Below the pieces are notes generated by a model. That model worked only from the letters and a program-made list of their open reading frames with translations, was not told where the DNA came from and searched no databases. From the NCBI GenBank assembly GCA_963932465.1, contig OZ010787.1, positions 14,992,926 to 15,056,925 of the forward strand: a stretch of 64,000 bases of DNA. The letters are read 5' to 3'. Of this stretch, positions 23,107 through 34,895 are shown in pieces. How positions within the stretch are numbered: the first letter of the stretch is position 1; each line of letters begins with the position of its first letter. The position numbers and the translations under genes are program-made. This DNA comes from Maratus speciosus. Its lineage: Eukaryota > Arthropoda > Arachnida > Araneae > Salticidae.

Positions 23107-25376
23107 CACAGAGGAGTATTTTCTGAAAAATGTGGACAAAATTATTTTATGAGGTATATCAAGTTGAAATGTTGTAAAAAGCTATTTAGAGTCATTATAT
23201 ATATATATATATTTTAAACATATAACTTTTTTTACGAATTTACAAAAAATCTTTGCTTTTTAATAATTAAACTACTATTTAAATCAATTTAGAATAAAAA
23301 TTTATGATATTTAATGAAATATTGCGTTTTTTTTTTTTTTTTTACATATTTATAACAATATCTTTCTGTAACTTACTATTCTAATCATATTCATCTTCAT
23401 CTGTTCCATCTTCATCCTCATCTTCCTCTTATTTTGGATGTTGTCCGTATGGTGTTTCTGGTTGTTTTGCTAGAAAAAGGCTTTTTTTCCACCTTAAGCT
23501 TTGGTCTTGAACTACTTATAAAAGGATGAGAATTTAGTAAACGTCTGTTCAAAACATTTTTATTACATTGCTTTCGAGAAAATTTTCGGCAAAAAGTTTG
23601 CCTATATTGGCGGAAATGTTTGTTTCTAGCTTCAGCAGCCTCGTCCGAAAGTTGATCGACAGGCAATATTGCATGTTTAATTACCGTGGCCCCATGTGCT
23701 AAAACTTTATGTACTGTTGCTGACATTGGGTGCTAACCATATAATTCGACATAAAGATTTGCAGTTTCTTCGGTGTAATTTCCAAATTTTTTAACATCAA
23801 TTCTATGTCCGCTGGACAATGCCTCTAAACGTAAAGGAACAAGAGAACTCTGAAGTATATTTGCATCACTATCAGAAGTATTCTGAAATATCTGTATAAA
23901 TTGCAATTGTTGGGAGCCATCGCAACATCATTTAGATATTTGTTCTAAATTGTGGTTTTCTTCTTCAGTATTATTTAGAGTAACTTCTTATAAATATTTA
24001 TTCAGTCTTAAAGAGGTGTGATCAAGAAGATCTGTAGGTTAACTTCTGCGCTTGTTTCTGTCACATTCATCAACTCCTCACTTATATAGCAATCTTTCTT
24101 TGCTTTCTTAATCAGAGGATAATAAGTAAATATTCTTATTTGCACTATGAATAATTTCCCATTGCTTTCTCGTTAGATCAGCTTCCACAAAAATTGATAA
24201 GGCTTCTAATGGTGTATAGTTCTTAATGGTGTTTTTTGCTGAAGTTATAATTTTTCTGTATTTTATATCTCTTGTTGATTTAGAGTTATATGTTTTATGA
24301 GTGTCGAGGCATCAATATTACCAGCAGCTCGTTGATTTGTACTAGCTGCATATGTTAATTGATCAAGAGGAACTTCCTCCCTTAAACCTCTTGTTTTTTG
24401 TCAATTGCTTCCGTCACACAATTCGGCGAAATCTTTTGTTGGTCTACCTTTTTTGATATTGTACAGACAGTATATTCTACAGCTAATTTTATGGAACTGT
24501 TAAGCGAATGTTCATTTATCTTAAGAAAGCGCCATTTTCCCTATTGGCAGCCTCCCATTTTTCTTTAAAATCCGATTTGAAACGGCTTAACGAACGTTTT
24601 AATGATACTTGTTTATCAACCGGACATTTCGTCCTTTTTGTAACTTTTCTTTCCATGAAACAAAATTTTTCATCTGTTTTCTTATTAGAACAATCTTGTT
24701 TAAGGTCAAACAGCAACTTTCTTGAAAGATCTTTCGCTGTCACTGAAGTTTCTAAAAGAAAAATGAAGATTTTTCGTTTTCAAAATATCATCATCTTCTG
24801 ATACCATTTTTTTTTTTTTTTTTTTTATAAAAGGGTAAAAAAAAATTTGGGCAAGTGGTGCAAGATTTTATTTTATGAATATAATAAGGAATATCTATAT
24901 TTTATATTCCAACAAAAAGTTTTGCCCGACAAAGGGCGGAACGTATTTATAAATCACTAATAATTTAAAAGAACTAGTAAAAAATTACACTTATTTTTAA
25001 AGATAACACAATGTGGCTATAGTCATAATTATATTCTTATATAACTAAAACTAAATACAGTAACTTAAGCTCTAAGTAATTTAAGCTCTCACTTCTATGT
25101 CCATAAAAGGTTTTATTCAGACCTCCACTGTATGCTACAATAATTGCAATTAAATAATGCGCTTCTCACCACAGCGCTGAGAAAAGAGAAATTTGCGATT
25201 CACGACAGCTGTGTTCAGACTGATAACGCGACGGGGAGTGTAACCGAACATTCCTAAGATATTGTTTACCGGAAGCACTGACTAGTAAGCTATACAAACA
25301 AATAAAATATTGCGGTTTTCAACGAAGTTCATTTTTCGACTTTTGTTCAGCTTTTTTTTAGAAATACTCCACTGTG
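23107..25376 (-). mobile_element. Transib-type DNA transposon with RSS-like ends
   Basis: The left end begins CACAGAGGAGTATTTTCTGA at 23107. The right end, on the opposite strand, begins CACAGTGGAGTATTTCTAAA and ends at 25376. The outer flanks GACGC (23102-23106) and GACGG (25377-25381) form a near-perfect 5-bp, GC-rich target duplication, as expected for Transib. The right end has the heptamer CACAGTG, exactly 23 bases, then ACAAAAGTC, which matches the V(D)J nonamer ACAAAAACC at seven of nine positions. The left end has CACAGAG, 22 bases, then ACAAAATTA. The element encodes a decayed RAG1-related transposase on the minus strand. Confidence 0.82.
23381..24743 (-). pseudogene. Transib (RAG1-core-related) transposase remnant
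   Basis: Reading the minus strand, the N-terminal part from 24743 is basic. GRPTKDFAEL lies near 24450, VPLDQLTYAASTNQRAAGN near 24360 and NVTETSAEVNLQ near 24050. KCCDGSQQLQ near 23920 corresponds to the segment with the first catalytic Asp (compare CDG in RAG1). The C-terminal part, 23726-23418, has TVHKVLAHG, LPVDQLSDEAAEARNKHFRQ and RKFSRKQC. It aligns with the RAG1 segment HKTLAHV...ESGNKLFRRFR that holds the catalytic Glu. After a frame change the protein ends in an acidic tail (EEDEDEDGTDEDEYD) at 23381. The central region with the second Asp and zinc-binding residues is missing by roughly 200 residues, and there are several stops. Confidence 0.78.
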
Positions 25377-25381
25377 GACGG

Positions 25382-26906
25382 TGGGCTATATTTTATCCCT
25401 CTTAATTCTAATCAAGATTCGCGCCATAATTTTTAATTAAAATTTTATTTATAACTTTAGTGAAAAAAATCTGTAGAATTGCATTTTTCAATTTTGAAAA
25501 CAAAATTTTTGAAAATTCTGGTGTGAATTCAACATTACATGAAAAAAAAAAAAATAATTGCCTCTGAAAGGATAAAGGAAAGCGCTCTGCATTCTCAATA
25601 CAAGGAATCAAAAAACACTCAAAACGGTAATTTTTTTTCAGGCCTGTGTATTTCAATTTTTGTTATATTCAAAACAAATGTTAGTTTTCTTGTTTTTACG
25701 TTATTGAAAATTGATATTTTATCATCGGCAATTCTGAACGAATCTAAGATCAATTTTTTGGTTGTTGAAGCAGTCAACAAGGGAAAAAAAAGAAAAGAAA
25801 CTATTTTATCTGAAACAAGCATACTATTTGTCAGGGAATTTGCCTTTCTGTTTTCGACTTTGTAAGAAATTTAAACAAAATTAAAAATAAGGTCATTGTA
25901 CCTAGATGCAATGCGACTTATGATGTGCTTATCATATTTAGGGTATACCTCGCATTTTATTAAATATAAAATGACAAATAAAAGCGAAAAAAAACGATTG
26001 ATTACTATGCTTTTAATTCAAAAATAAATTCCTTTGAAGAAATTTAATTATTATCTATAATCTAATCAAAATTATGTCATTGTCACATTTAGGTAATTTA
26101 TGTCATATTCGTAGTATTTAAAACCTAAATGAGATGTCCAAAATATCTGAATGTGACAATATATTTTATGCGTGTCCGTTCATCTTAATTTTATTAATCT
26201 TTTATTATCAATTTTTAAATACTTAAAATTACATGTATTATATTAAAATCTGCTTGTATATTTGTATTTCTCAGCTCCTTCTACTAGAATATCAAACGTT
26301 CGGAGATTAAACTAACACCAGTTATTCGCATGGATCCGAAGATATCGTAAAAGGTCTCAGAATTTTAAAATTTGAATTGTTTCCGGTATATTAATTTTTG
26401 AAGTTTTGTGTAATGGCATTTCTGTAATGGTGACAACTAAATTACTCTATTTTTGGAAAAAAGAGAGAAAAATGGAAACAATAGAAATTATTATATATGC
26501 ATTTTTTGCGTCATTTTCTCATGAAAATTGAAAAGTGAAAGAATCTTTTATTTGAATAGATGGTAAATACAATATTGAGATTAAATTTATTTTTCAAATA
26601 AGTTTCAACAAATGAAAACTTTTCACATATTCAAGCTTGGGGAATCAGTTTATTTTAGAAAGTAAAAAGTCGTCTGTCGACTGGGACATTCACATAAATT
26701 CCATTGATATAAAAAAAAAAATTATTTCTTCATTTTTTTCAGTTTCACAGTCAACAAAGGAGGTTAAAGGGACCAGAAAGGGTTGAAATTACAAAAGAAA
26801 AAATATATTATTCATGTTTTTTGAAGCTTTAATAACGAAGTACAGTTTGCCCTATAGGAAAATGACTAAAATTAGGTTCGTACAAGCCGCAAACGTGTAG
26901 TCGCGC
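25382..26906. other. AT-rich spacer, no gene recognised
   Basis: Several overlapping short open frames on both strands (25408-25865) have no recognised domain and poor composition. No terminal repeats seen. Confidence 0.45.
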
Positions 26907-28134
26907 TAGATGTCAGCAGAGGCCGGAATTTCCAGGCCCAGACCCGGCTCGATGTAAAAATAAAAAATTCGGCCCAAGCCCGGCCCGACTCAATTTCTAC
27001 AAGAAATTTAGATTTTTCTTAACATATTATTAAGATAACTTGAAAGAATACTGCACACATATTTATGATATAATTTTACAGTATGTTTTAAAATTACGAT
27101 GTGTTCGCAAGACAGAAAATACACAATAGCAACATTAATGATTACTTAGATTCTTAGACGCTTCAACATTCAAATAAGGATTCATTAAAAAAATTATGTA
27201 GTTTAGAAAAAAAGGAAAGTAAGAAGTAGGATAAAAAGTAGATTTATGAAAAAATTTCTTTGTCGTTTATTAAGGCTTTTCTCAAATCCAAAGGAGCTAA
27301 TTTCTGGCACATTCCTGGATTAATTTCTTTTCGGAAACACATAAGATTGGCAGGTGTTCCTATTCAGAAACTATGTCATCGAATGGCGTTATCCATTTTT
27401 TTTATAAAGCCAATATATCTTTGAGAAAATACTGTTAAATTTACCGTTTTGAATGGAACTTCCAGAATCGACGGCGCGAGAAAGTAGAAAAACCTGCAGC
27501 CACGTGACAAGAATCTCTTATATCTAGAGAAGTAATTTATTTATCAAAAAGGGAAAACGCTATTCGATTCCAAATCCCTTCCACAGCTCGGCTTTTCATT
27601 CTATACCTTTACAGTTAAAAATTCATTAGAAAATGTGTCAAAGTTTTGCGTTGTTGAGCAGTGAATTTGAAAACCACATTAAGGTATATTTCCAAAGATT
27701 ACTTAACAGAAGTTCATTATAGCTATTGCCCTACAAGTGGCCGTCTGAGAGCTGGTAGACGGGAGGTGCTGGTTTCGAACCCAATCGCGTCCGTCAGCCT
27801 AATCGTTCGGAGTTTTCCGTGCTTTTCTTCGAACCTTGCGTAAATACGGGTTAGGATCCCTCAGAAAGGCCCCCACGGAGGGCATTCCCCTCGGGCCTAT
27901 ATCCCTTGTGTAGATAATCGGCCGTCATAAACAAGACTAACACACCATTATCACTATTAATATTTTTACAAAACATACTGCCTGCCCTACCCGTCCTGAG
28001 AACAATTAAGCCCAGTTCCGTCCCTGCTCGACAGTGTAGAAAAAAATGCAAGCCTGATCTCGGCCCGGCACGAGTTTGCTGAAAAAATATAACCCCGGGT
28101 CAGACACCATGTAACTGTCCGATGCCGATCTCTA
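26907..28134. mobile_element. hAT-like non-autonomous element with a SINE inside
   Basis: Ends TAGATGTCAGCAGAGGCCGG at 26907 and, on the opposite strand, TAGAGATCGGCATCGGACAG ending at 28134 are imperfect inverted repeats followed by GGCCCGG-rich stretches (aggcccagacccggc left, cgggccgagatcaggc right, opposite strand). The left end also shares ttagatttttcttaacata with the element at 12955, so the two belong to one family. I found no clear target duplication. A tRNA-type SINE lies in its right half. Confidence 0.5.
27715..27915 (+). mobile_element. tRNA-derived SINE
   Basis: An A-box-like stretch (agtggccgtctgagagctgg) is followed about 35 bp later by a B-box-like ctggtttcgaaccc, the internal RNA polymerase III promoter of tRNA-derived SINEs. 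The body continues with gagttttccgtgcttttctt, gcgtaaatacgggttaggat, and an agaaaggcccccacggaggg block, a body type seen in arthropod SINEs. The head is diverged (one extra T in the B box). No coding. Retroposition would depend on a LINE partner. Confidence 0.6.
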
Positions 28135-28815
28135 CGCTGGACATGTTACTTTCTGTATTGATGTTGTCAAGCTAGCATCGGCTCGTGACGCACATTTATA
28201 CTTCTTCTCGCAAAAGTCATATTCGTTGAAATCAGCTCATATTTTATCGGGTTCGCTTAAATTTTTATATCGGGGCGGTAGGCCCGATTTTTGTAAGCAT
28301 TTATTTTATTTCATAAATATAAAATACTTTTGAATAAATTCGTCAAAATAATGCCTTTTTTGTCTAACTTCACTCAAATGATGTAATTTTTTTTTCCGAA
28401 ATTAGAAGCTAAATCTTCGAAGAATGAAAGTCTTTTGATAAACAAACTTATTGAAAATGTGCAATTTTATTGGGAAAGGTTTTAATCGACTGTAAAAAAA
28501 AAAAAAAAAAAAAAAATGTTTATTACTTGAAACACTGTACTTAAAACAATTAGTACTATAATCGTATTTTAAATTTACAATAAAATTAGATTTCATTTTC
28601 CCCAAAGATTTGAATGATCTCGTGCAATTTAAATGGAACACATCGGGATGCGGTGACGCAGGTAGTTATTATAAGTAGATAACGAATCATGTAACTTTTA
28701 TACTTTAAACACTTATAACTTTCACAGTTAATAAACAATAAGTAACAAATGACTGACCAATAGAACATTAATTTTATCAAAATAATGTTTTATTGTTGTA
28801 TGTTCTACACACATA
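28135..28815. other. AT-rich spacer with diverged repeat copy
   Basis: Contains an A-run at 28494-28516 and the 28500-28660 relative of the sequence at 18040-18290. The minus-strand open frames here are remnants of that repeat or chance; no domain is recognisable. Confidence 0.4.
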
Positions 28816-29349
28816 CAAGGGGCAGTCAAACAGTTTCAGGAATTTCGTTGTAACACTTTATTACCACAATACGGTTACACATTTACTTAATCGCCTTCAA
28901 AGTAGGTTCCGTCAGAACAAACATACTTGTTCCACCGCTTTTTCCATTTTTGGAAACAAGGATGGAAGCTTTGTTTTGGTATCTTCCGTAGTTCAGCCAC
29001 CGCGTTGTTTTTGATGTCTTCTCAGTGTCAAAACGATTACCTTTGAGGTCCATTTTGATATTTGGGAAGATGCAAAAATCCGATGGTGCTAAATCCGGTG
29101 AGTAGGGAGGCTGGTGGAGGAGTGGAATGTTCTTTTCTGCGGGTCATGTCTTCACAACAATCGACATGTGAGCGGGAGAATTGTCGTGATGCAGTGACCA
29201 TCCTCCTTGCCATTTGGCAGGACGTTTTCTTCGGATTGCCTCCCTCATTCTTTTCAAAACTTGCACGTACAAAGGGCCGTTAACAATTTGTCCATCTGGT
29301 ACAAATTCATGGTGTACCGCACATTCGTTGTTTAAAAAGGCAACGAGCA

Positions 29350-29386
<37 letters not shown>

Positions 29387-29536
29387 GATTTGACATGATG
29401 TTATTTCTTTCGTCGAAGAGAAGACGTTGTGTGTCATACTGTATCCGAAATATATTGGCAGTAAGCAAATAAATTAATTGCATTGTAGTATTAAAGAGTT
29501 ACAACGAAATTCCATGAACTTTTTGATTGCCCCTTG
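28816..29536 (-). mobile_element. Internally deleted mariner element (721 bp)
   Basis: Inverted ends of about 40 bp start CAAGGGGCAGTCAAACAGTT at 28816 and CAAGGGGCAATCAAAAAGTT on the opposite strand ending at 29536. They are flanked by TA at 28814-28815 and 29537-29538. A full mariner is about 1.3 kb, so roughly half is missing. A 32-bp T-run at 29355-29386 lies at the point where the transposase sequence resumes. Confidence 0.92.
28880..29354 (-). pseudogene. Mariner transposase, C-terminal half (DD34D)
   Basis: From 29354 the minus strand reads LLVAFLNNECAVHHEFVPDG then QIVNGPLYVQVLKRMREAIR. The second catalytic Asp is in SLHHDNSPAH and the third in SPDLAPSDFCIFP. The C-terminus is RWNKYVCSDGTYFEGD followed by a stop. 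The N-terminal DNA-binding domain and the first catalytic Asp are deleted, and the middle changes frame around 29140. The protein would act as a nuclear transposase; this copy is inactive. Confidence 0.92.
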
Positions 29537-29539
29537 TAT

Positions 29540-30279
29540 ATCATAAATTATTTTTTTATGCATAGGGATCTTTCGAACGCTGTAGTTAGTTGCTCCGGGT
29601 AATGTAGAACTCCCAACTGGTCCCTTTTTTGAAATAACGGTATTTCCGGAGAATTTTTTTTTGGTAAATTTTAACAGCATTTACAAGAGAAATAACCTTC
29701 ATATAGTAGGTTTCTACAAAATTTTTAAGATAAATCTAAAAATAAGAATATTCTTTGAAGAAAAGTAGTTTTCAAAAAACGGACCGACTATGAGTCCTTA
29801 ATAATGTCATAGCTGCTAACCTTCAGTTTTTTTTTTTTTTTTTTTAAGTCAAATAAACGTAATTTGAACCGGACAAATTACTTAAGGAAATTTTTCGTTT
29901 TCTTAAAATGTTATTCATTAACTTCTTTTATTTTATAAAAATTCTGGATTTAGTGTATCGAAACAAAATCCAGAAGGTATGGCAGGTATGTCTTTAATTT
30001 TATTCAGTTCATAAGTTAATTTATCAAGCAGTTATGCCCAGTTCAACTTTTGGAACAACTCATTACCACGCCCTTTCTTCTATTTATATATTTATCTTAA
30101 TAGAAATAATAGTACATGGGAAAATTTAGCCTCATAAGAAAGAATTACATTAGCTGCTAAACTTAATATTGTCATTTGAATCTTTAATTAGCGTTTTATC
30201 AGATAAGCTAGTGTAACCATCTCAAAACGTCCATAATTTTAATAGACCACGTATTATTCCCTGAATTATATTTTCCACT
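29540..30279. other. AT-rich spacer, no gene recognised
   Basis: T-run at about 29828-29845. No other feature I can support. Confidence 0.45.
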
Positions 30280-30970
30280 TGGTGACCCGCCCGGCGTTGC
30301 CTCAAATTTGTATGATTTTAGAACTTTAACTCCATTTTGTCTGAATTTATATTTTTAAATGAAAAAATGGCGAAAAGAAAAATTGAATTGAAACTATATG
30401 CTATTTTGCGTAATTTGATTTTTGGAGTCTACGTGTACCGAAAGCGAGCGAAACCGCGACAAAACAATCAGGTTTTTACTGTTTCGCCGACATTTTCACA
30501 CGTTTTATTTTGTAAAAAATATTTCTACAAAAATTTTGTAGGTGATATAAATGTGGTCTATTTAGATTCTCTAAAAAGATTGTGTTAAAATAAGGGCGTT
30601 TATTTACTTTTAGAGCCGAAAAAATACCGTCTCCGTGAGGCGCAAAATGACCTGAGTTTGCCGGTGTATTTGAAAAAGGTTAAAATTCATATTTTTTAAA
30701 ACCGATTACACCATCGATTAAAAGAACGCTTCAGCTTTAAGAATATATTCTTGGTTTGTCGGTACATCAAAGTTGCGCCTTAGAGGGATGAAACCGTGAC
30801 GAAACACTCCGGTTTTTACTTATTTAGTCGAAATTTTCGCAAATTTTATTTTGTAAAAAATATTTCTATTCGTCCGAACATTTCGAAATTTTTGTAGGTG
30901 TTGTAAACCTGGTCTATCGAGATGCTCTAAAAAGATTGTGCTAAAAAATGCGGACGTTTAGTTACTGTTA
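30280..30970 (+). repeat. Two diverged ~350-bp tandem units with 'cccggcgttgcc' head
   Basis: Begins with gacccgcccggcgttgcctc, a head related to that of the repeat at 7217. Two units follow: tattttgtaaaaaatatttc occurs near 30506 and 30849, and attgtgttaaaataagggcg near 30580 matches attgtgctaaaaaatgcgga near 30936. No coding. Confidence 0.55.
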
Positions 30971-30971
30971 C

Positions 30972-32659
30972 ACTGTAAAAAAAAAAAAAAAAAAAAAAAC
31001 GGGAAAAATCACAGCCAATTTCGCTGCGAATCGCTTCACTAGCATGAGAATACAGCGTTTTTGTAATTTCAGTATTGATTTACTGTAAACTGCTGTTATT
31101 TTAACGCCGCCAAAACCGCCCAAACAACATTCCAAATGAGATATTCACAGACAGCGTCAACCAAAGCAGGTTATTACTAGCATTAGCCTCGTTCGATTGT
31201 TAGCGTCTTTCTGAATGCTTATTACTGCAATTCAAAGTGGCGCTTTTGGATACACAAACATGAAACTGGATACTATATATTTAAAAAAAATCATAGTAAG
31301 TTTTATTTTTATGTTTATTTGTGTCATTGATTTAATAACTATTAGATAGCCAGTTCTATTATATAATGTAAGATACAAATTTCGTATTTGACCACATGTA
31401 TATAAACGCTGAGTAACAACAATAGCTTTTGAATCATTTGTATAAATATAAAATATTTTCTTTTAAATTATAACAAAAGAGAATTGTTCAAATTCAAATT
31501 TTTTTTTTTTTTTTTCTTAAAGGACTTTGTTATTATTTATACTTTTGTGTCTCGGTCCCAGATAACAAAAAATCCCCATTATATTTTTAAATATGTTTTG
31601 TTTTGCTTATTATATATTTTCCAAAATTCCAGTTTATCGGAGTGTAAATATAAATACTAATAATATAAATAATATAATTTTCATTAGTCTCCAAAAGCTT
31701 TAAGTTCACTTTCTGTACTTATTTAAGTATTTAAATTATTTAATGTATTATTAATGTAAAGTTTTTCAAATTATCAAAGACAACTTTACTACCAATGATC
31801 TTATTTTCCGTGAGAGATATTCAGATTTTATAGATCCTAGATTTTTACGCGCATTTATTTTCATTTTTTTATATGTAATGTTCAAACCATTTATGTGTAA
31901 TATGTAACACTATTTTATTAATCCATAAAAAAATTCCAAGAGTTTGCTCACTATTATCGCAGCAGATCGCATTTTGCTTTTGTCCATTATCTAACAATAA
32001 TAAGTATATAATCCGCAACTAGAAGCTGAAATTAGATATTTTTAATGTCTTCAGTGTATGTTATAATACACAGTATATTTTAAATTGACATATGGGATAT
32101 TCTATACAATGAGTTACAATAGTTTAAAATTTTCTATTTATAGCTTTTTCAGTGTCTTTTTTTATTTTATTTCTTCTTTTACTTTATCGTGCGAAGTTTG
32201 TATCTTACATATGTATAACAAAATTTATTATATAAGAATGCTATTAAAACAATGATATAAGTAGACATAAAGATAATACTTAGTACCATTTGTCTTTAAA
32301 AGATGGTCATAATATAAAAAAAGATAAAATCAATGTGAATAAACATTACGGGGGGGGGGGGGGTATAAAAATACAAATACATATCTACAAAAAGAAGAAA
32401 AAAAAGCTAAAAATTTACAGTTATTTTGTTAAGAGTGCTGTAAAATTAACAGCAAAAAATGCTGATATAATACAGACTTGTAAAATCTCAAAAACAAAAT
32501 TACTGCAAAATTAACTGAAAAAAATGCTGTAAATTTACACATTTGCTGTTTATCCGTGATAAACAAAATTGCTGTAAATTTACCCGCAAAATTTGCTGGC
32601 ACCCATATTGCTAGCATTTTTTTCTGTAAAGTTACAGTGATTTTTTTTTTTTACAGTGC
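30972..32659. mobile_element. Possible element with CACTGTAAAAA ends
   Basis: The left edge reads cactgtaaaaaaaaaaaaaa and the right edge reads, on the opposite strand, cactgtaaaaaaaaaaaatc. Close to the right end, versions of tgctgtaaatttac recur in both directions (32436-32580). I could not find a target duplication, and the shared end is largely an A-run, so this is tentative. It also contains T-run 31499-31515 and G-run 32351-32363. Confidence 0.3.
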
Positions 32660-32669
32660 AATAACTATT

Positions 32670-33700
32670 TTTCTTAAACATAATTTGCTTTCGTTTCAAA
32701 TCGCTTCCTTAATATCAACGTTATATCAGCCATTCATTAACCTTAGGCCTTATGCCGTTATAAAGAAGGAACATTGTGAGTCGTGACACTGTATTAAAAC
32801 AAAAAATAAACTATTTTTCGTAAACATAATTTATATTAGTTTCAAATCACCTCCTTAATATTAACAGTTCATATCATGTATTAAATTTCCCCAAATCTGA
32901 TTTTCTTTACATGGAATTGGCATAGACGGACATGATTCTTTTATTAGTATCCAAAATCTATTTTTCCTAAACGTAATTTGTATTATATTAGATGCAATAT
33001 GATTTATTAACCAATTAGAATAATTGTGTTAAAATTAATCTAGTGTAATTTGTATTAGTTTCAAATCACCTCTTTAATATCATCAGTTCATACCTTGCAT
33101 TCATTGTCCTTAGGCCTTATGTTGTTATAAAGAACGAACATTATATGAATATTTGGATACTACTATTAGTATCTAATATCTATTATTCCTAAACGTAATT
33201 TGTATTAGTTTCAAATAGCTGCCTTAATATCAACAATTCATATTATGGATTCATTACTCTATGATCTCATACTGTCAAAAACGAGTAAACATTGGGGATG
33301 AAGGGACTCTTTTATTAGCTTCAAAAACAATTCTTCCTAAGTGTAATTTTTATTAGTTCCAAATCGCTTCCTTAATATCAACAATTCATATGATGGATTC
33401 ATTACCCTTTGATCTTATGTTGTGAAAAACGAGTTAACATTGCGGATGAAGCAGCGCTTTAATTAGCATCCAAAAACTATCCTTCCTAAGCGCAATTTGT
33501 ATAAGTTTCAAATCGCTTCCTTAATATCAACAATTCATATTTGTATTATGGATTAATTAACCTCTGATCACGTGTTGTTAAAAAAAAATAACATTGGGGA
33601 TGAAACGACACTTTTATTAGTGTCCCAAAACTATTTTTCCTAAATGTCATTTGCATCAATGTTAAACCAAAACTTCATATCATGCATTCATTATCCTCAC
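32670..33700 (+). repeat. ~150-bp tandem array, eight diverged units
   Basis: Units share ttcctaaacgtaatttgtat, agtttcaaatcgcttcctta and atatcaacaattcatat. The core 'gtaatttg' falls near 32681, 32827, 32974, 33045, 33195, 33343, 33492 and 33646, so spacing is mostly 146-154 bp with one shortened unit. Later units also share aacattggggatgaag. No coding; satellite-like. Confidence 0.85.
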
Positions 33701-34893
33701 ATTTCTTATAGTTTTAAGGTGAGGTTGAAAACCTTTCGTGTAAACCGAAACTCCTCTTTCCTAAAAGCGTAGAATATTTAACACAATATCCCATCCAAAA
33801 CTTCCAGGAAACTAAATACGATCTTTCCCGTCTAAATGATGGAGCATATAGGAGGAACAAGGAGCAACCGAACAACTCCCTTGAAATGAAAATTTAGGAG
33901 GTTGACGCAGAATATACGTATAGATTTTTTTTATCCATTTTTTCTCAGTTCGACGCAGGTCACTAGCCGTAAAAAAACAGAAAAAAAAGATCCCCCTGTT
34001 GTGTCTGAATTTCTACGCTGTGGGAAACCTTCTATGCAACCTGTTGAGAATGAAAGTAACTTACCAGTAACCTTTCTTACTGTTTTTATTCAGAAGGGAA
34101 AAAATTCAAAGCCGTCTAACGGACTTTAAACATTCTTTTTATTTCCATGGGTTTAAGACTGCTTTATATCACGTGGGGTTGTTGTCAAAACTAAGCTATG
34201 CGGAAGTAGGGAGTTTTTAAAGATACCTTTATTTTCCTTTCTGTGAACGCAAAGCCAACAAAGATTGAGGGACGAAATTATATTAAACAGTCCCGTTGAG
34301 AAAGAGAAGTGATTTGAGTTATGGCATATATAGAGCATTATAGGAGAATGGTGATTTTTTTGAAAGAATATCATGTATAATTTTATAGGAAACATAAAGT
34401 GGAGAGTAAATTTTTGGCCATCAATGAGAACTGAACATTTTAAAGAAGCAAAAATATATCAATCTAATTCAATATTTACACTGACAGGAAAAGAAAAAAT
34501 GTATTATTTTTTAGGGAAAAAACTTTTGTCAACTGGGACGATAGCATAAAGTCATTTATCTTATGAAACATTTTGTTCTTTTACGAACTTTATGTTCTTT
34601 AACAGTTGAATACTATTTTTACGAAGGAAAAACGGTTTTTACCTTTTTAAAAAAAATAAAACAAGCATATTAGTGCAGTCATTCAAGCTATCTGTTTTAC
34701 GGATTTGATATTACAGCGCTTTTTTTTTTTTTTTTACTGTCATTCCAACTGACAGTTTTTCTATCTGTTTTACGGATTTTGTTTTCAGTGTGCATTAGCA
34801 AGTAAATGGAACGTAGGTAAGATAAAAAATGTTATCGTGGAGTTTTAACAAAATATTATCAATCATTAAATGCAGTAATAAAATATGAATTAA
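33701..34893. other. Spacer, no gene recognised
   Basis: A 75-residue frame at 33902-34129 and an 80-residue minus frame at 34153-34395 have no recognised domain. T-run at 34721-34735, with the phrase ctatctgttttacggattt repeated at 34687 and 34760. Confidence 0.4.
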
Positions 34894-34895
34894 TA

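Noticed and set aside
25408..25865. Overlapping frames of 67-108 residues on both strands
   Set aside because: Phe/Ile/Lys-rich peptides typical of random AT-rich DNA; no terminal repeats or domain.
32670..33700. Regularly spaced repeats considered as a CRISPR array
   Set aside because: Units are about 150 bp, contiguous and diverged, with no unique spacers; the context is eukaryotic.
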